Origin: Bacteroidota bacterium
GTDB lineage: Bacteria; Bacteroidota; Bacteroidia; Flavobacteriales; Flavobacteriaceae
Reading direction: 5' to 3'
Assembly (NCBI GenBank): GCA_023386585.1
Contig: JAEWJM010000004.1
Span: 62,001-126,000 of the forward strand
Length of the DNA stretch: 64,000 nucleotides
The notes under the pieces were generated by a model that was not told the origin of the DNA, made no database searches, and saw only the letters and a program-made list of their open reading frames with translations. How positions within the stretch are numbered: the stretch's first letter is position 1; each line of letters begins with the position of its first letter. This document shows, in pieces, positions 7,859 to 16,979 of this stretch. Position numbers and translations under genes: made by a program.

Positions 7859-9895
7859 ATGCTTTCCCATTCAATCGATATAGCTGATTCGTTGGTCTTT
7901 ACCGATGTGAACGCGTGCATTATTTCGGCAAATGCCTCGTTTTATAACTTTACCGGTGCGACCGCAGAATCGGCCGAAGGCAAGCATCTGTTCGACATTG
8001 GCTTTTCGGGATGGCGCAATTCGGGCCTTCGTGAATTGGTCGAAAAAGTGCTTCCGCGCTATGGCTCGTTCCATGATTTTCAATTTGATGCCGAAATCCC
8101 GAATCTTGGACGCCGTCGCCTGTCGGTCAGCGCACACCGGGTTCCCGGAAATAAATCGGGCGAATGGGTAACGGTCATGCGGATTTCGGGACTTACTGCC
8201 GATAAAAAAATCGATTCCAAACAGCGGAAAGCTACGGAGCATGTTGTTGACTCGCCCGATTTCCTGGCATCGATACTCAACTCTACCCGCTCGGGGATTT
8301 CGAATTATTCTCCGGTTCGGGATGCGCGGGGAAGTATAACCGACTTCGTAATCACATTTACGAATGCCATGCTTCCTGCATCGTTTGGATACAATCCCGA
8401 AGAAGTAACCGGCAAGAATATTAGTGAAATCTACCCACAATTCTTCGAAAACGGCACCTTTGAAAAATTGAGCGGCTGCGTGTCATCCGGATTTCCTGAC
8501 CTCTATGAAAGCGAAATTGAATTCATTGGCAGCTCTACCTGGCTGCGTACGTCTTTGGTCCGGTTCAACGATTCGGTGACGGCAACCACTGAAGACATAA
8601 CAGCCGAAAAGAAGGCGAAAGACCATCAGGAGAATATCAACAAGCTGCTCGCCGGCAAAAACAAGGAGCTAGAGAAAAGAATCATCTCCGAGTTTTCCGA
8701 AAGCTTTTCATCGTACAAAAGCGGTGGCAGTTTCTTCGCTTCGTTGCTATCCGACTTGTACGCGAGGATGCGGATGGAGTACATGTGGCTCGGTGAAATC
8801 GTCCAGAATGACGACGGGAAAGATATGATTCGATGCCTATCGGTAATTAAATCCGGGCAACCCGGCGAAACGCTGACGTATGAGGTTTTGGACAATCCTA
8901 CTGCGAACGTAGTCAAAGGCAAATTCTACGCGGTTGTAGAAAACCTTCAGCAGGAATATCCTGAAATCGCCTTTTTTAGGGAGGAAGGAATCAACGGCTA
9001 TGCGGGATATCCACTATTCGACAGTAAATCGAACTGCATTGGCGTAATCTGCATCCTGAACAAAAACTCGTTATACGACCTTTCCTATATCCAGTCGATG
9101 TTGAAAATTGCCGCCAAACGCGGGGAGCTTGAACTCGAACGAATGCGTAACGAGAAAATGCTTGAAGAGAAAAACGCCGAACTGGAGCGTAACGTAAAAG
9201 AACTGGAATCATTTAATTATATCGCCTCGCACGATCTGCAGGAACCGCTACGAAAGATTCAGCTTTTTTACAGCAGGATAGTTGAACTTGACAAGAACAG
9301 CCTTTCGCCAACGTCGTTGCAGTATTTCAAAAATATCGAAAACGCTGCCCAGCGGATGCAAAAGCTGATCGAAGCGCTGTTAAGTTATTCGACCGCGAGC
9401 GCAGTCAAGCTCGAATATAAAAAAACCGACCTTAACACCATTCTGGATGAAGTCCGCGACGACCTCGCAGATATGATCGATTCGCGTGGCGCTGTCATCG
9501 AAGCCGGAGCGCTTCCGAAGATATCGGTGATTCCGTACCAGTTCCGCCAGCTTCTGGAGAATATAGTTTCGAACGGAATAAAATTCACCGAAAAAGAAAA
9601 GACTCCGCACATCCGCATAACCGCTGAAGAGACTTCGCCCGACGAAGGCAAAGGAGCCAGCTTTTGGAAAATTGATGTGACCGATGAAGGAATCGGTTTT
9701 GAACAGCAGTATGAGCAACGGATTTTTCAACTGTTCCAGCGGCTACACGGCAAGGCTGAATATGCGGGCACAGGAATCGGATTGGCGATTTGCCGAAAGA
9801 TAATCGACAACCATAAAGGTTTCATAAAAGTCAAGTCGGAACCGGGACACGGATCAACCTTCAGCATCTTTGTACCTGTACACTTAAAATCCTGA
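7859..9895 (+). CDS. PAS/GAF sensor histidine kinase
   Basis: Cytoplasmic sensor kinase of 678 residues without membrane helices. Order read from the sequence: PAS-like domain (about 10-120), a second PAS domain (about 138-255, with FGYNPEEVTGKNISEIYP), a short coil, a GAF-like domain (about 280-435), a coiled coil, the HisKA dimerisation domain with phospho-accepting H458 in YIASHDLQEPL, and a C-terminal HATPase with N box, DEGIGF (G1) and GTGIGLAI (G2). The DLQEPLRKI form of the H box is that of bacteriophytochrome-like kinases, but no chromophore-binding cysteine could be assigned. The response regulator 77 bases downstream is its likely partner. Confidence 0.9.
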   Translation: MLSHSIDIADSLVFTDVNACIISANASFYNFTGATAESAEGKHLFDIGFSGWRNSGLRELVEKVLPRYGSFHDFQFDAEIPNLGRRRLSVSAHRVPGNKSGEWVTVMRISGLTADKKIDSKQRKATEHVVDSPDFLASILNSTRSGISNYSPVRDARGSITDFVITFTNAMLPASFGYNPEEVTGKNISEIYPQFFENGTFEKLSGCVSSGFPDLYESEIEFIGSSTWLRTSLVRFNDSVTATTEDITAEKKAKDHQENINKLLAGKNKELEKRIISEFSESFSSYKSGGSFFASLLSDLYARMRMEYMWLGEIVQNDDGKDMIRCLSVIKSGQPGETLTYEVLDNPTANVVKGKFYAVVENLQQEYPEIAFFREEGINGYAGYPLFDSKSNCIGVICILNKNSLYDLSYIQSMLKIAAKRGELELERMRNEKMLEEKNAELERNVKELESFNYIASHDLQEPLRKIQLFYSRIVELDKNSLSPTSLQYFKNIENAAQRMQKLIEALLSYSTASAVKLEYKKTDLNTILDEVRDDLADMIDSRGAVIEAGALPKISVIPYQFRQLLENIVSNGIKFTEKEKTPHIRITAEETSPDEGKGASFWKIDVTDEGIGFEQQYEQRIFQLFQRLHGKAEYAGTGIGLAICRKIIDNHKGFIKVKSEPGHGSTFSIFVPVHLKS

Positions 9896-9972
9896 ATGTT
9901 AGGCAAAATGGTGGATGCCTATTGCGAAAGCAGTTTAATTATGTATATTAGTCCATAACAACCAAACCCAAG

Positions 9973-10422
9973 ATGGATATAAAACGACCTTCAGTTGATA
10001 TACTTCTAATTGATGATGATGCCGAAGACAGAAATACTTTTAGTGATGCAATCAACGAAATAAAAATAAGAACGAATTTAACCATGCTCGAAGATGGAAG
10101 AAATCTTATTCCCTACCTTGAATCACTGAAGAAACTGCCTGAGATAATTTTCCTAGACCTTAACATGCCTTTCAAATCGGGCGTCGAATGCCTTGAGGAG
10201 ATCCGGCAGCACGATTGGCTTCACGATCTGTCGGTCGCGATCTATTCTACATCATCCACGCAAAAAGATGTCGAAGATACTTTCGCCCTTGGCGCAAATG
10301 TTTACATCCGAAAGCCGACTAGTTTTGAAAAACTCAAAAAGGTGCTGAACGATGTGATCAACATGAATTTCCAGTTTTACAATTCCGGACTCAACAAGGA
10401 CACGTTTCTGCTCAACATATAA
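9973..10422 (+). CDS. Stand-alone response regulator receiver
   Basis: 149 residues, essentially a single CheY-like receiver domain. The acidic pocket is D14-D16 (LLIDDDAED), the phosphorylatable aspartate is D62 (FLDLNMP), the switch Ser/Thr lies in YSTSS at 91-95 and the conserved lysine is K114 (IRKPTSF). No output domain follows, so it must act by protein-protein contact, as in Rcp1-type regulators paired with phytochrome-like kinases. It lies directly after the histidine kinase on the same strand. Confidence 0.92.
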   Translation: MDIKRPSVDILLIDDDAEDRNTFSDAINEIKIRTNLTMLEDGRNLIPYLESLKKLPEIIFLDLNMPFKSGVECLEEIRQHDWLHDLSVAIYSTSSTQKDVEDTFALGANVYIRKPTSFEKLKKVLNDVINMNFQFYNSGLNKDTFLLNI

Positions 10423-10494
10423 AATGTTGTAAGGATTAGTGAGTTATCTGCAAATTCTCCTGCCTGCAATTTAGTAGATTTACCCGTAAAAAAA

Positions 10495-11397
10495 ATGGAG
10501 CAGGAAAATCATTTTGACGTAATAATAATCGGTGGAAGCGCTGCCGGACTCTCGGCTGCAATGACGCTTGGCCGCGCGATGCGCAATGTGCTGGTGATCG
10601 ACTGCGGAACGCCATGCAACCTGAATACTCCTCATTCCCATAACTTTATTACCAACGACGGACGGCCGCCCGCAGATATTCTTGCGAAGGCGCGGAAAGA
10701 GATCGTCGCGTACGAAACAATTGGCTTCGTGGCCGAAAAAGCAATTGCTGCAACCTGCGAAGGTGAATTTTTTGCCGTTGTGACTTCGGCTGATAACAAA
10801 TATTTGGCGAAGAAGATTTTGCTTTGCACTGGACTTTCCGATGTTATGCCCGAAATTTCCGGTTTCGCAGCATGCTGGGGAAATACGATTTTGCATTGCC
10901 CTTATTGCCACGGATGGGAAGTCAGGACCCAGCCGACCGGAATTCTGGCCAATGGTGAAGCCGCGTACCATCTGGGTGTGCTGATCTACAATTGGACAAA
11001 AGATCTGACGATTCTCACGAATGGCGTTTCAGAGCTTCGGAATGAGGAAGCGGAAAAGCTTAGTGACCTCGGAATAAAAATTGTCGAAACAGAAGTTGCC
11101 CGAATCTCACATGACTGTGGAAAACTGAAAGCGGTTGAATTTATCGATGGAACTTCCTTCAAACCTGCGGTAGTTTATGCTTCGATTCCGTTCCAACAAC
11201 AAAGCGACCTTGCTGAACAATTGGGCTGTAAGATAAATCCGCACGGCCACATTGAAATTGATGACGAGCAGCGCGCCAGCATCGAAGGCGTTTATGCTGC
11301 GGGCGATTGTACTGCACAGCAACGCGCGGTATCGGTTGCAGCCGCATCGGGAACGAAGGCTGGCTTTACAATCAACCTCGACTTGATCCTGCGGTAA
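10495..11397 (+). CDS. Thioredoxin-reductase-like NAD(P)/FAD oxidoreductase
   Basis: 300 residues with the two-dinucleotide-domain plan of the TrxB family: FAD-binding IIIGGSAAGLSAAM at the N-terminus, a redox CPYCHGWE site at about residue 137, and the C-terminal FAD motif GVYAAGDCT. The second dinucleotide domain is present but its usual GxGxxA pattern is weakened (LANGEAAYHLG), so NADPH use is not certain. The CxxCHGWE form belongs to TrxB paralogues rather than the housekeeping CATCDG type. Expected to reduce a thioredoxin-like or low-molecular-weight disulfide in the cytoplasm; the substrate is unknown. The neighbouring genes do not help. Confidence 0.82.
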   Translation: MEQENHFDVIIIGGSAAGLSAAMTLGRAMRNVLVIDCGTPCNLNTPHSHNFITNDGRPPADILAKARKEIVAYETIGFVAEKAIAATCEGEFFAVVTSADNKYLAKKILLCTGLSDVMPEISGFAACWGNTILHCPYCHGWEVRTQPTGILANGEAAYHLGVLIYNWTKDLTILTNGVSELRNEEAEKLSDLGIKIVETEVARISHDCGKLKAVEFIDGTSFKPAVVYASIPFQQQSDLAEQLGCKINPHGHIEIDDEQRASIEGVYAAGDCTAQQRAVSVAAASGTKAGFTINLDLILR

Positions 11398-11601
11398 TCA
11401 ATTCCGAATCAGCTCTGAGGATACATATTTGATTTTCCAGAAGATAAGGCGTATTTCAATCATGACTTTTTCGGCGATTACGCTTGCGGGATTTCTCTGC
11501 TGGCTCATGACTTTTGATTTGGCGGTTTCTTTTTACAAAGATGCGCCACTCACATGGGCCAGTGTTTACAGGATTTTATTTTTGGTTTGCAAAATTTACG
11601 G

Positions 11602-12057
11602 CTATTTCCGGAGCATCGTTAAGTATATCGCTATCCAGTCGGCAACCGTCATTTTTGAGACGAGTTCACCAATGAGCTTTAGGGGAATATCATCGAGCCT
11701 TTTAAACCGAAGACAACTTTTTCCCATGTCGAGTTTGCATTTCGAATGCTTCGGGTATTCGGCAAGGAACCAATCCAACAACTTTTTGTCGGCATACAAT
11801 CCCATGTGGTACAATGCGATGAAGTTCCGCTGCGACGCCAGGTTCAGAAATGGCAATGGGAGTTTCGGATCGCAGTGATATCCGTCAGGAAAAATTGAAT
11901 GTGGCACCACATAACCCAGCATTCCGTAACTCATTTTTTCCGAAAATCCTTCGGGTAAATTGTCGAGAATTTCGCGGCGAATGGCCGAAACGGCTTGCTT
12001 CCTGTCGTCCGGAAGAGAGTCGATATATTCCTGCGGAGTTGCTGCTTGTGATTGCAT
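11602..12057 (-). CDS. DUF1801 domain protein
   Basis: 151 residues of the YdhG/DUF1801 type: EYIDSLPDDRKQAVSAIR at the start, a central EKMSYGMLGY segment, PLPFLNLASQRNFIALYHMG in the middle, and a C-terminal FKRLDDIPLKLIGELV. These small cytoplasmic proteins are widespread in Bacteroidota and Firmicutes. A frataxin-like fold has been described for relatives, but no activity is established. It is monocistronic, flanked by genes on the opposite strand. Confidence 0.8.
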   Translation of the reverse strand: MQSQAATPQEYIDSLPDDRKQAVSAIRREILDNLPEGFSEKMSYGMLGYVVPHSIFPDGYHCDPKLPLPFLNLASQRNFIALYHMGLYADKKLLDWFLAEYPKHSKCKLDMGKSCLRFKRLDDIPLKLIGELVSKMTVADWIAIYLTMLRK

Positions 12058-12190
12058 GGTAAATTTTTCCCGCTAAAGTAAAACAATCCGCAAAAATCAG
12101 CGCGGTTAAAGATTCGTTAATCGGATCGGAAGAAGACTTTCCCGCCAAATAAAATCGCTACCTTTAAAGGAACCCGTAAAAAATCCGATT

Positions 12191-12520
12191 ATGAAAAAGA
12201 TAGTTTTTACCCTGGTTGCCTGCATCGGATTTGCATTTGCAGGCTTTTCACAGGTTGACCGCGATACCACCTACGATAAGCTTCAGCAACAACCGCAACG
12301 GCCTGCACAGGCAGCTACCGAACGTGCGGCCAGGCAGGCAGATGTAAATGCTCAAAACAACAAAAGTGTACGTGCTTCGGAAGACCGAATCGAAAGTGAA
12401 GTCGAACGCTCAACCGGAAAACCAATGGAAAATCCGGCAGTCAACAATCCAACGACGGTACGTCCACCGGTACTAAGCGATCCGGTTTCGGCCCCGGTAG
12501 GTACGCCAACTCCAAAATAG
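12191..12520 (+). CDS. Small secreted protein of unknown function
   Basis: 109 residues. A clear signal peptide (MKKIVFTLVACIGFAFAGFSQ) is followed by a Gln/Ala/Arg-rich stretch (about 30-60) and a Pro/Val/Thr-rich C-terminus, all probably disordered. No domain is recognised. A good terminator directly overlaps the stop codon, so it is a single-gene transcript. The leader contains TACCTTTA, one base off the flavobacterial promoter motif. Confidence 0.7.
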   Translation: MKKIVFTLVACIGFAFAGFSQVDRDTTYDKLQQQPQRPAQAATERAARQADVNAQNNKSVRASEDRIESEVERSTGKPMENPAVNNPTTVRPPVLSDPVSAPVGTPTPK

Positions 12521-12542
12521 CCTCTGATCAGGGGCTTTTTTG
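12520..12542 (+). terminator. Rho-independent terminator
   Basis: Near-perfect palindrome GCCTCTGATCAGGGGC (one G-T wobble) followed by six T, starting at the last base of the preceding stop codon. Confidence 0.85.
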
Positions 12543-12592
12543 TTTGCGGAATTACTGCTACATTAGTCGGGCAATTCCACAAACATTCCATC

Positions 12593-13360
12593 ATGAAAAC
12601 AAAAATACTACTGCTTTTTGCCTTGGTCGCAGTCAAGGCCGAAGCCCAACTAAAGCCTGTCTCCTATTCCGACGGCAACCAAAAATTGAACGGCTACGTT
12701 GTCGTACCTAAAAAAGCTTCCGCAGCAAAACCCGGAATACTCGTTCTTCCTGCGTGGAAAGGCATCGATGACCATGCAAAAGACAGCGCGCAAAAACTTG
12801 CCGACATGGGCTATTACGCCTTTGTTGCCGATATTTACGGTGAAGGAAATTATCCTTCGGACAATAAATCGGCGGGTGAAAAATCGGGGCATTACAAGAA
12901 GAACTACGTTGAGTACCAGCGTCGCATCAGGCTGGCATTGGACCAGTTGGTAAAGTCGGGCGCTGCCGCGGATAACATCGGGATGATCGGCTATTGCTTC
13001 GGCGGAACCGGAGTGTTGGAAGCCGCGCGTGCCGGAATGCCCGTAAAAGGCGTGGTTTCGTTCCATGGTGGACTTGGAAAAGATGCTTCGCGGGCGACAA
13101 ATCCGATCAAAACCAAAATCCTCGTTTGCCACGGCGCTGATGAAATTTACGTTCCGAAAGAGGAAGTCGATGCATTTCAGAAAGAAATGCGTGACAGCAA
13201 TGCAGACTGGCAGATGATTTATTATGCGAACGCTGTCCACTCGTTCACCGACCCGGACGCGGGAAGCGACAAATCGACCGGCGCCGCATACAACGCTATA
13301 GCTGCTCGCCGCTCCTGGGAACACATGAAGCTGTTCTTTGATGAAGTCCTGAAAAAGTAG
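12593..13360 (+). CDS. Secreted dienelactone hydrolase family protein
   Basis: Alpha/beta hydrolase of the DLH family, 255 residues, with an N-terminal signal peptide cleaved after about residue 19 (KAEAQ), so probably periplasmic. The Cys-Asp-His triad is visible: C135 in MIGYCFGG, D183 in CHGADE and H216 in NAVHSFTDP. A cysteine nucleophile is diagnostic of dienelactone hydrolases rather than serine esterases. The natural substrate is unknown; the family cleaves small esters and lactones. It is separated from the DUF3667 gene by only 2 bases, so the two are probably cotranscribed with the M28 peptidase. Confidence 0.9.
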   Translation: MKTKILLLFALVAVKAEAQLKPVSYSDGNQKLNGYVVVPKKASAAKPGILVLPAWKGIDDHAKDSAQKLADMGYYAFVADIYGEGNYPSDNKSAGEKSGHYKKNYVEYQRRIRLALDQLVKSGAAADNIGMIGYCFGGTGVLEAARAGMPVKGVVSFHGGLGKDASRATNPIKTKILVCHGADEIYVPKEEVDAFQKEMRDSNADWQMIYYANAVHSFTDPDAGSDKSTGAAYNAIAARRSWEHMKLFFDEVLKK

Positions 13361-13362
13361 CA

Positions 13363-14313
13363 ATGGGAAAACTTGTAGTGAGACGGGACAATACCTGCCT
13401 GAATTGTGGTGCGGAAGTTCCTGAAATATACTGCTCGCATTGCGGCCAGGAGAATGTGGAAGTCCACAAATCGTTTATTCACCTCTTTTCGCATTTCATC
13501 GAAGACCTGACGCACTACGACAGCGGATTTTGGAAAACGATCAAATACCTGCTTTTCCGGCCGGCGCGGCTGACAAAGCTGTACCTGACCGGAAGACGAA
13601 AATCGTTTGTTCCGCCGGTCAAGCTGTACATATTCATAAACTTTGCAGCTTTCTTTCTGTTGAGTAGCTTGCCGGTCAGTGTGGATGAAAAAGAACCGCT
13701 TTCCCCGCAAAAGGAGGAACATACAAATCAGTACGAACTCGATTCCGGAAACCGAGTAACCTTGGGCGATTACAAATCTGTAAAAGAACTGGACTCTGTA
13801 CAACATGCACTTCCGGAGAATGATAAACTCAATGTATGGGAATACCGCCTTGAGCACAGAATGGCTGAGATCAATGAACGCATGACTCCGGAGCAGTTTA
13901 CCGAGCATTTCGGCGAATCTTTCTTGCACAATCTGCCAAAAGTGCTATTCCTGTATTTGCCGATTTTCGCGTTCACGTTGTGGCTTTTCCACGGAAAGAA
14001 AAAATGGTGGTACTTTGACCACGCCATATTTACGCTTCACTACTTTTCTTTCCTGCTGCTGACCTTTAGCTTTTTCATCATAGCAGTTTGTATTGCTAAT
14101 TTAATCAGTGACGATTCCGGTTTTGTCGGAGTACTCATTTTCGGGCTGCTCGCTTGGTGGTTCCTGTATTTTTTCAGGAGCCATCGCAATATGTACGGTG
14201 AAAAGTGGAGAATTTCAACGTTAAAGGGATTAGTTTTATTTATAATAAATGTATTTTTAATTTCAATAATCCTTGTGGCTACAATAGTTTACACGGCTGC
14301 GAACCTAAAATAA
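13363..14313 (+). CDS. DUF3667 membrane protein with zinc-ribbon N-terminus
   Basis: 316 residues. The N-terminus has a CxxC-x8-CxxC zinc ribbon (CLNCGAEVPEIYCSHCG), then the conserved DUF3667 region with FIEDLTHYDSGFWKT and LLFRPARLTKLYLTGRR, and a hydrophobic C-terminal half with about five membrane helices, interrupted by a charged loop at about 105-180. The family is common in Bacteroidota and has no known function; the zinc ribbon would face the cytoplasm. It lies 2 bases after the dienelactone hydrolase and ends 5 bases before the peptidase start. Confidence 0.85.
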   Translation: MGKLVVRRDNTCLNCGAEVPEIYCSHCGQENVEVHKSFIHLFSHFIEDLTHYDSGFWKTIKYLLFRPARLTKLYLTGRRKSFVPPVKLYIFINFAAFFLLSSLPVSVDEKEPLSPQKEEHTNQYELDSGNRVTLGDYKSVKELDSVQHALPENDKLNVWEYRLEHRMAEINERMTPEQFTEHFGESFLHNLPKVLFLYLPIFAFTLWLFHGKKKWWYFDHAIFTLHYFSFLLLTFSFFIIAVCIANLISDDSGFVGVLIFGLLAWWFLYFFRSHRNMYGEKWRISTLKGLVLFIINVFLISIILVATIVYTAANLK

Positions 14314-14318
14314 CTTCA

Positions 14319-15329
14319 ATGAAAAAGATTGTACTCGCATTTGCGGCGCTGTTGCTCGCCGCCTGTTCCGGAAATAAACCCGGCGCCGCGAATCCGGAAA
14401 AATATATGAATTCGATAACGGCCAACGAGCTGAAAACTCATCTGTACGTTGTGGCGGGCGACGAGATGCAGGGCCGGGAAACCGGATCGCCGGGCCAGAA
14501 GAAAGCCGGCGAATACATGATCTCACAATACAAGAAAAACGCGATTCCGTTTCCCAAAGGAGCTGAAAGTTATTACCAGCACATTCCCGCCGCATATCTG
14601 AATGCCAAATACAATGAGAATCTGCCCGATTCGGAAAACATCTGGGCGTATATTGAAGGCACCGACAAAAAAGATGAGATTCTTGTTGTCTCAGCGCATT
14701 ACGACCACGTTGGAATCAAAAATGGCAGGATTTACAACGGTGCCGATGACGACGGATCGGGAACCGTAGCTTTGCTCGAGATTGCTCAGGCTTTTGCACA
14801 GGCGAAGAAAGAAGGACACGGACCGCGGCGGTCGATCCTGTTCCTACACGTAACCGGCGAAGAACACGGCCTGCACGGATCGCGCTATTATTCGGAGCAT
14901 CCACTTTTTCCGCTGAAAAACACAATCGCCGATATCAATATTGATATGATCGGAAGGCGCGATACCTTACATCGAAATACCAACAATTATGTTTACGTTA
15001 TCGGTTCGAACCGGCTGTCGACCGATCTTCACAACGTCACCGAGGCTGCAAACAAAAAGTACATCAACCTGGACTTGGATTACAAATACAACGACCTGAA
15101 CGATCCGGAGAAATTTTACTATCGTTCCGATCATTACAATTTTGCGAAGAATGGCGTACCGGCTGTCTTCCTGTTTAATGGAACGCATGCCGACTATCAC
15201 CGGCCGGGCGACAAACCGGATAAAATCGAATACGATGCGTTGGAGAAGCGCGCGCGGCTTGCATTCGTAATGGCGTGGGAATTGGCAAATCGCGACCAGC
15301 GGCCAGTCATTGACAGGGATGGAAAATAA
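14319..15329 (+). CDS. M28 family zinc aminopeptidase, lipoprotein
   Basis: Exopeptidase of family M28. Zinc and catalytic residues are visible in order: H in SAHYDHVG, bridging D in NGADDDGSG, catalytic EE in HVTGEEHGLHG, D in NIDMIGR and the final H in YRSDHYNF. The start at 14319 gives a signal with the lipobox LLAACSGN, so it is a lipoprotein facing the periplasm or surface. An in-frame opening further upstream would overlap the DUF3667 gene in another frame and would hide the signal, so it is not used. 336 residues. Likely role: releasing amino acids from peptides. Confidence 0.92.
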   Translation: MKKIVLAFAALLLAACSGNKPGAANPEKYMNSITANELKTHLYVVAGDEMQGRETGSPGQKKAGEYMISQYKKNAIPFPKGAESYYQHIPAAYLNAKYNENLPDSENIWAYIEGTDKKDEILVVSAHYDHVGIKNGRIYNGADDDGSGTVALLEIAQAFAQAKKEGHGPRRSILFLHVTGEEHGLHGSRYYSEHPLFPLKNTIADINIDMIGRRDTLHRNTNNYVYVIGSNRLSTDLHNVTEAANKKYINLDLDYKYNDLNDPEKFYYRSDHYNFAKNGVPAVFLFNGTHADYHRPGDKPDKIEYDALEKRARLAFVMAWELANRDQRPVIDRDGK

Positions 15330-15343
15330 CTATTCGGGATTTT

Positions 15344-15625
15344 TTAATTTACCTCCGTTGGCCCTCCGGCAACACTTTGATTGTCGACAAGCTGTGTTTT
15401 GGAATGCGTCAGCTCGGCTACACGCGAATAATCGTCGTAGTTGTTGGTGATGCAATAAACCTTCAGCATATTCATTCCGGCGTGGATGATGGTATAAATG
15501 CGGATCGATGGCGGCAGAATCTGTAGAAAATCCTTAAGCTCCGCCGGGTTCTGGTAATAAGCTTCGTTTTTAAGCTCAATTACGAACAGGAAATCTTTTT
15601 TTACGGCAACTTTAGAAGAATCCAT
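15344..15625 (-). CDS. Small hypothetical protein
   Basis: 93 residues from the ATG at 15625 (MDSSKVAV), which is preferred to one 33 bases upstream. Mixed alpha/beta composition, no signal peptide or membrane helix. Features include FVIELKNEAYYQNPAELKDFL and a hydrophobic strand IRIYTIIHAGMNMLKVYCI. Not recognised. It converges with the M28 peptidase 14 bases away. A function in the cytoplasm is all that can be said. Confidence 0.6.
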   Translation of the reverse strand: MDSSKVAVKKDFLFVIELKNEAYYQNPAELKDFLQILPPSIRIYTIIHAGMNMLKVYCITNNYDDYSRVAELTHSKTQLVDNQSVAGGPTEVN

Positions 15626-15747
15626 TAAATTGTTGTTAACCAGTTTTAACGTAAACAAAACAAAAAGTGATTTATTGCTAATTTAAAACTTTAGAAATGA
15701 TATTGCGGACTACTTTTTCCTAAAATAGTCAACAATAAAATTAACAA

Positions 15748-16008
15748 TTACTCCTGCAGCGTTTCGTTTTTAATTATCTGGATTTTTCCCACTTCAACAC
15801 TTCCCGTTGTGTCCTTGATCAGCAAAACGCCGAATATGTTCAGCGGAAGTTCGAAAGTTTCCGCCTGTGCCTGGCGTATATAATCAAGCAGGTGCTCATA
15901 ATTCATTGGATTTAGAGCAATGGAATCGCCGGGGTTGACTTTATGCTCGAATATGTAATCCCGAATCGATGCAAAACTGATGTTGCTTCCGATGAATATC
16001 TGTTCCAT
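15748..16008 (-). CDS. Small hypothetical protein
   Basis: 86 residues, soluble, acidic. Reads as a compact alpha/beta protein with a strand-rich C-terminus (LNIFGVLLIKDTTGSVEVGKIQII). No family recognised. It lies between tRNA-His and another small unknown on the same strand, with a 122-base gap to the latter. Codon use resembles that of neighbouring real genes. Confidence 0.6.
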   Translation of the reverse strand: MEQIFIGSNISFASIRDYIFEHKVNPGDSIALNPMNYEHLLDYIRQAQAETFELPLNIFGVLLIKDTTGSVEVGKIQIIKNETLQE

Positions 16009-16082
16009 ATCTTTTTTAGTCTAATATACGTATTTAACGACCAGCGATTAAGCCGTTTAAGTTTTTCTTAGGAAGAAAAAGA

Positions 16083-16112
16083 ACAAAAAAAGTCCTGAAT
16101 TTCTTCAGGACT
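16083..16112 (-). terminator. Terminator of tRNA-His
   Basis: Perfect 9-bp stem AGTCCTGAA/TTCAGGACT with a 4-base loop, followed on the minus strand by seven T, 10 bases after the tRNA 3' end. Confidence 0.9.
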
Positions 16113-16121
16113 TTGAAACAG

Positions 16122-16196
16122 GGTGGATGACCGGGTTCGAACCGGCGACCCTCGGCACCACAAACCGATGCTCTAACCAGCTGAGCTACAACCACC
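16122..16196 (-). tRNA. tRNA-His (GTG)
   Basis: Complete cloverleaf read on the minus strand. D arm GCTC/GAGC, anticodon stem TCGGT/GCCGA with loop TTGTGGT giving anticodon GTG, T arm GCCGG/CCGGT around TTCGAAC. The extra G at position -1 opposite discriminator C73, the hallmark of tRNA-His, is encoded. The CCA end is not encoded. The acceptor stem has a T5-T68 mismatch. The gene has its own terminator. Confidence 0.95.
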
Positions 16197-16253
16197 GTTT
16201 TACGGGCACAAATATATTGCAAAATCTTTCCCGTACAAAGGAAATTTTAAAAA

Positions 16254-16979
16254 TTAAATCAGGTCGGAAATGCTTGCCACCGCAGGGTATCGCTCGGCAG
16301 TGAAGCCTTCGCCGAAGTCGGTGCCAATCAGCCGGCCCATGTCTTGTGCCCTATAACGGATGCTGTCCAGGAAGTTACGCGTGGCGATCGGTGTGATGGG
16401 TTCGCTGGTGTCAGGATTAAAAAACTGGGACGAATACGCCAGTATCGCTTCATTTTTTTTGTCTTCAAATCCGGAAATATCCACGACAAAATCGGGAACT
16501 ATATTTTTCCATTGAATGAAATGGTAAACGACTTTCGGCCTCCATGCCTGTTGAGCCGTGCCTTCCAATTCGGTTTCGATTTTGATCAATCCGGATAAAA
16601 AACAGGCGTCCGATACCAGCTTGCTTCCTTTGCCGTGATCGATGTGCCGGTCGTCGATGGCATTGCAGAGCACGATTTCTGGCCGGTATTTCCTGATCAT
16701 ACGAATGATTTGTAGCTGATGTGCTTCATCGTTCACAAAAAAACCGTCGCGCATCTCCAGATTTTCCCGGACAGAAACGCCAAGTATCTTTGCAGCGGCG
16801 GCGGCTTCACGATCGCGAATTTCCGCCGATCCGCGCGTTCCGAGTTCGCCACGGGTAAGGTCGATTATGCCAACTGATTTTCCGCGTGATATTTCCTTGG
16901 CGATCGTACCGCCGCATCCCAGTTCAACATCGTCGGGATGTGCGCCAAAAGCCAGTATATCGAGTTTCTTCTCCATCAT
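16254..16979 (-). CDS. bshB1: Bacillithiol biosynthesis deacetylase BshB1
   Basis: Zinc-dependent N-acetylglucosaminyl-malate deacetylase of the PIG-L/LmbE fold, second step of bacillithiol synthesis, in the cytoplasm. The AHPDDVELGCGG zinc motif is at residues 13-24, followed by LTRGELGTRGS and the REAAAAAKILGV helix typical of BshB1; a conserved histidine pair occurs in DDRHIDHG. 241 residues. Its ATG overlaps the stop of the isochorismate synthase gene (ATGA). The start could be the first or second of two adjacent ATGs (16979 or 16976). bshA and bshC are not in the window. Confidence 0.93.
   Translation of the reverse strand: MMEKKLDILAFGAHPDDVELGCGGTIAKEISRGKSVGIIDLTRGELGTRGSAEIRDREAAAAAKILGVSVRENLEMRDGFFVNDEAHQLQIIRMIRKYRPEIVLCNAIDDRHIDHGKGSKLVSDACFLSGLIKIETELEGTAQQAWRPKVVYHFIQWKNIVPDFVVDISGFEDKKNEAILAYSSQFFNPDTSEPITPIATRNFLDSIRYRAQDMGRLIGTDFGEGFTAERYPAVASISDLI

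Noticed and set aside
11429..11878. Plus-strand open frame of 149 codons with a hydrophobic start
   Set aside because: Most of it is antisense to the DUF1801 gene; the first 55 codons give only a short hydrophobic stretch with no family match. A remnant cannot be excluded.
12650..13363. Minus-strand open frame of 237 codons opposite the dienelactone hydrolase
   Set aside because: Shadow of a gene with a full Cys-Asp-His triad and signal peptide.
16034..16222. Minus-strand open frame of 62 codons
   Set aside because: It reads through the tRNA-His gene.
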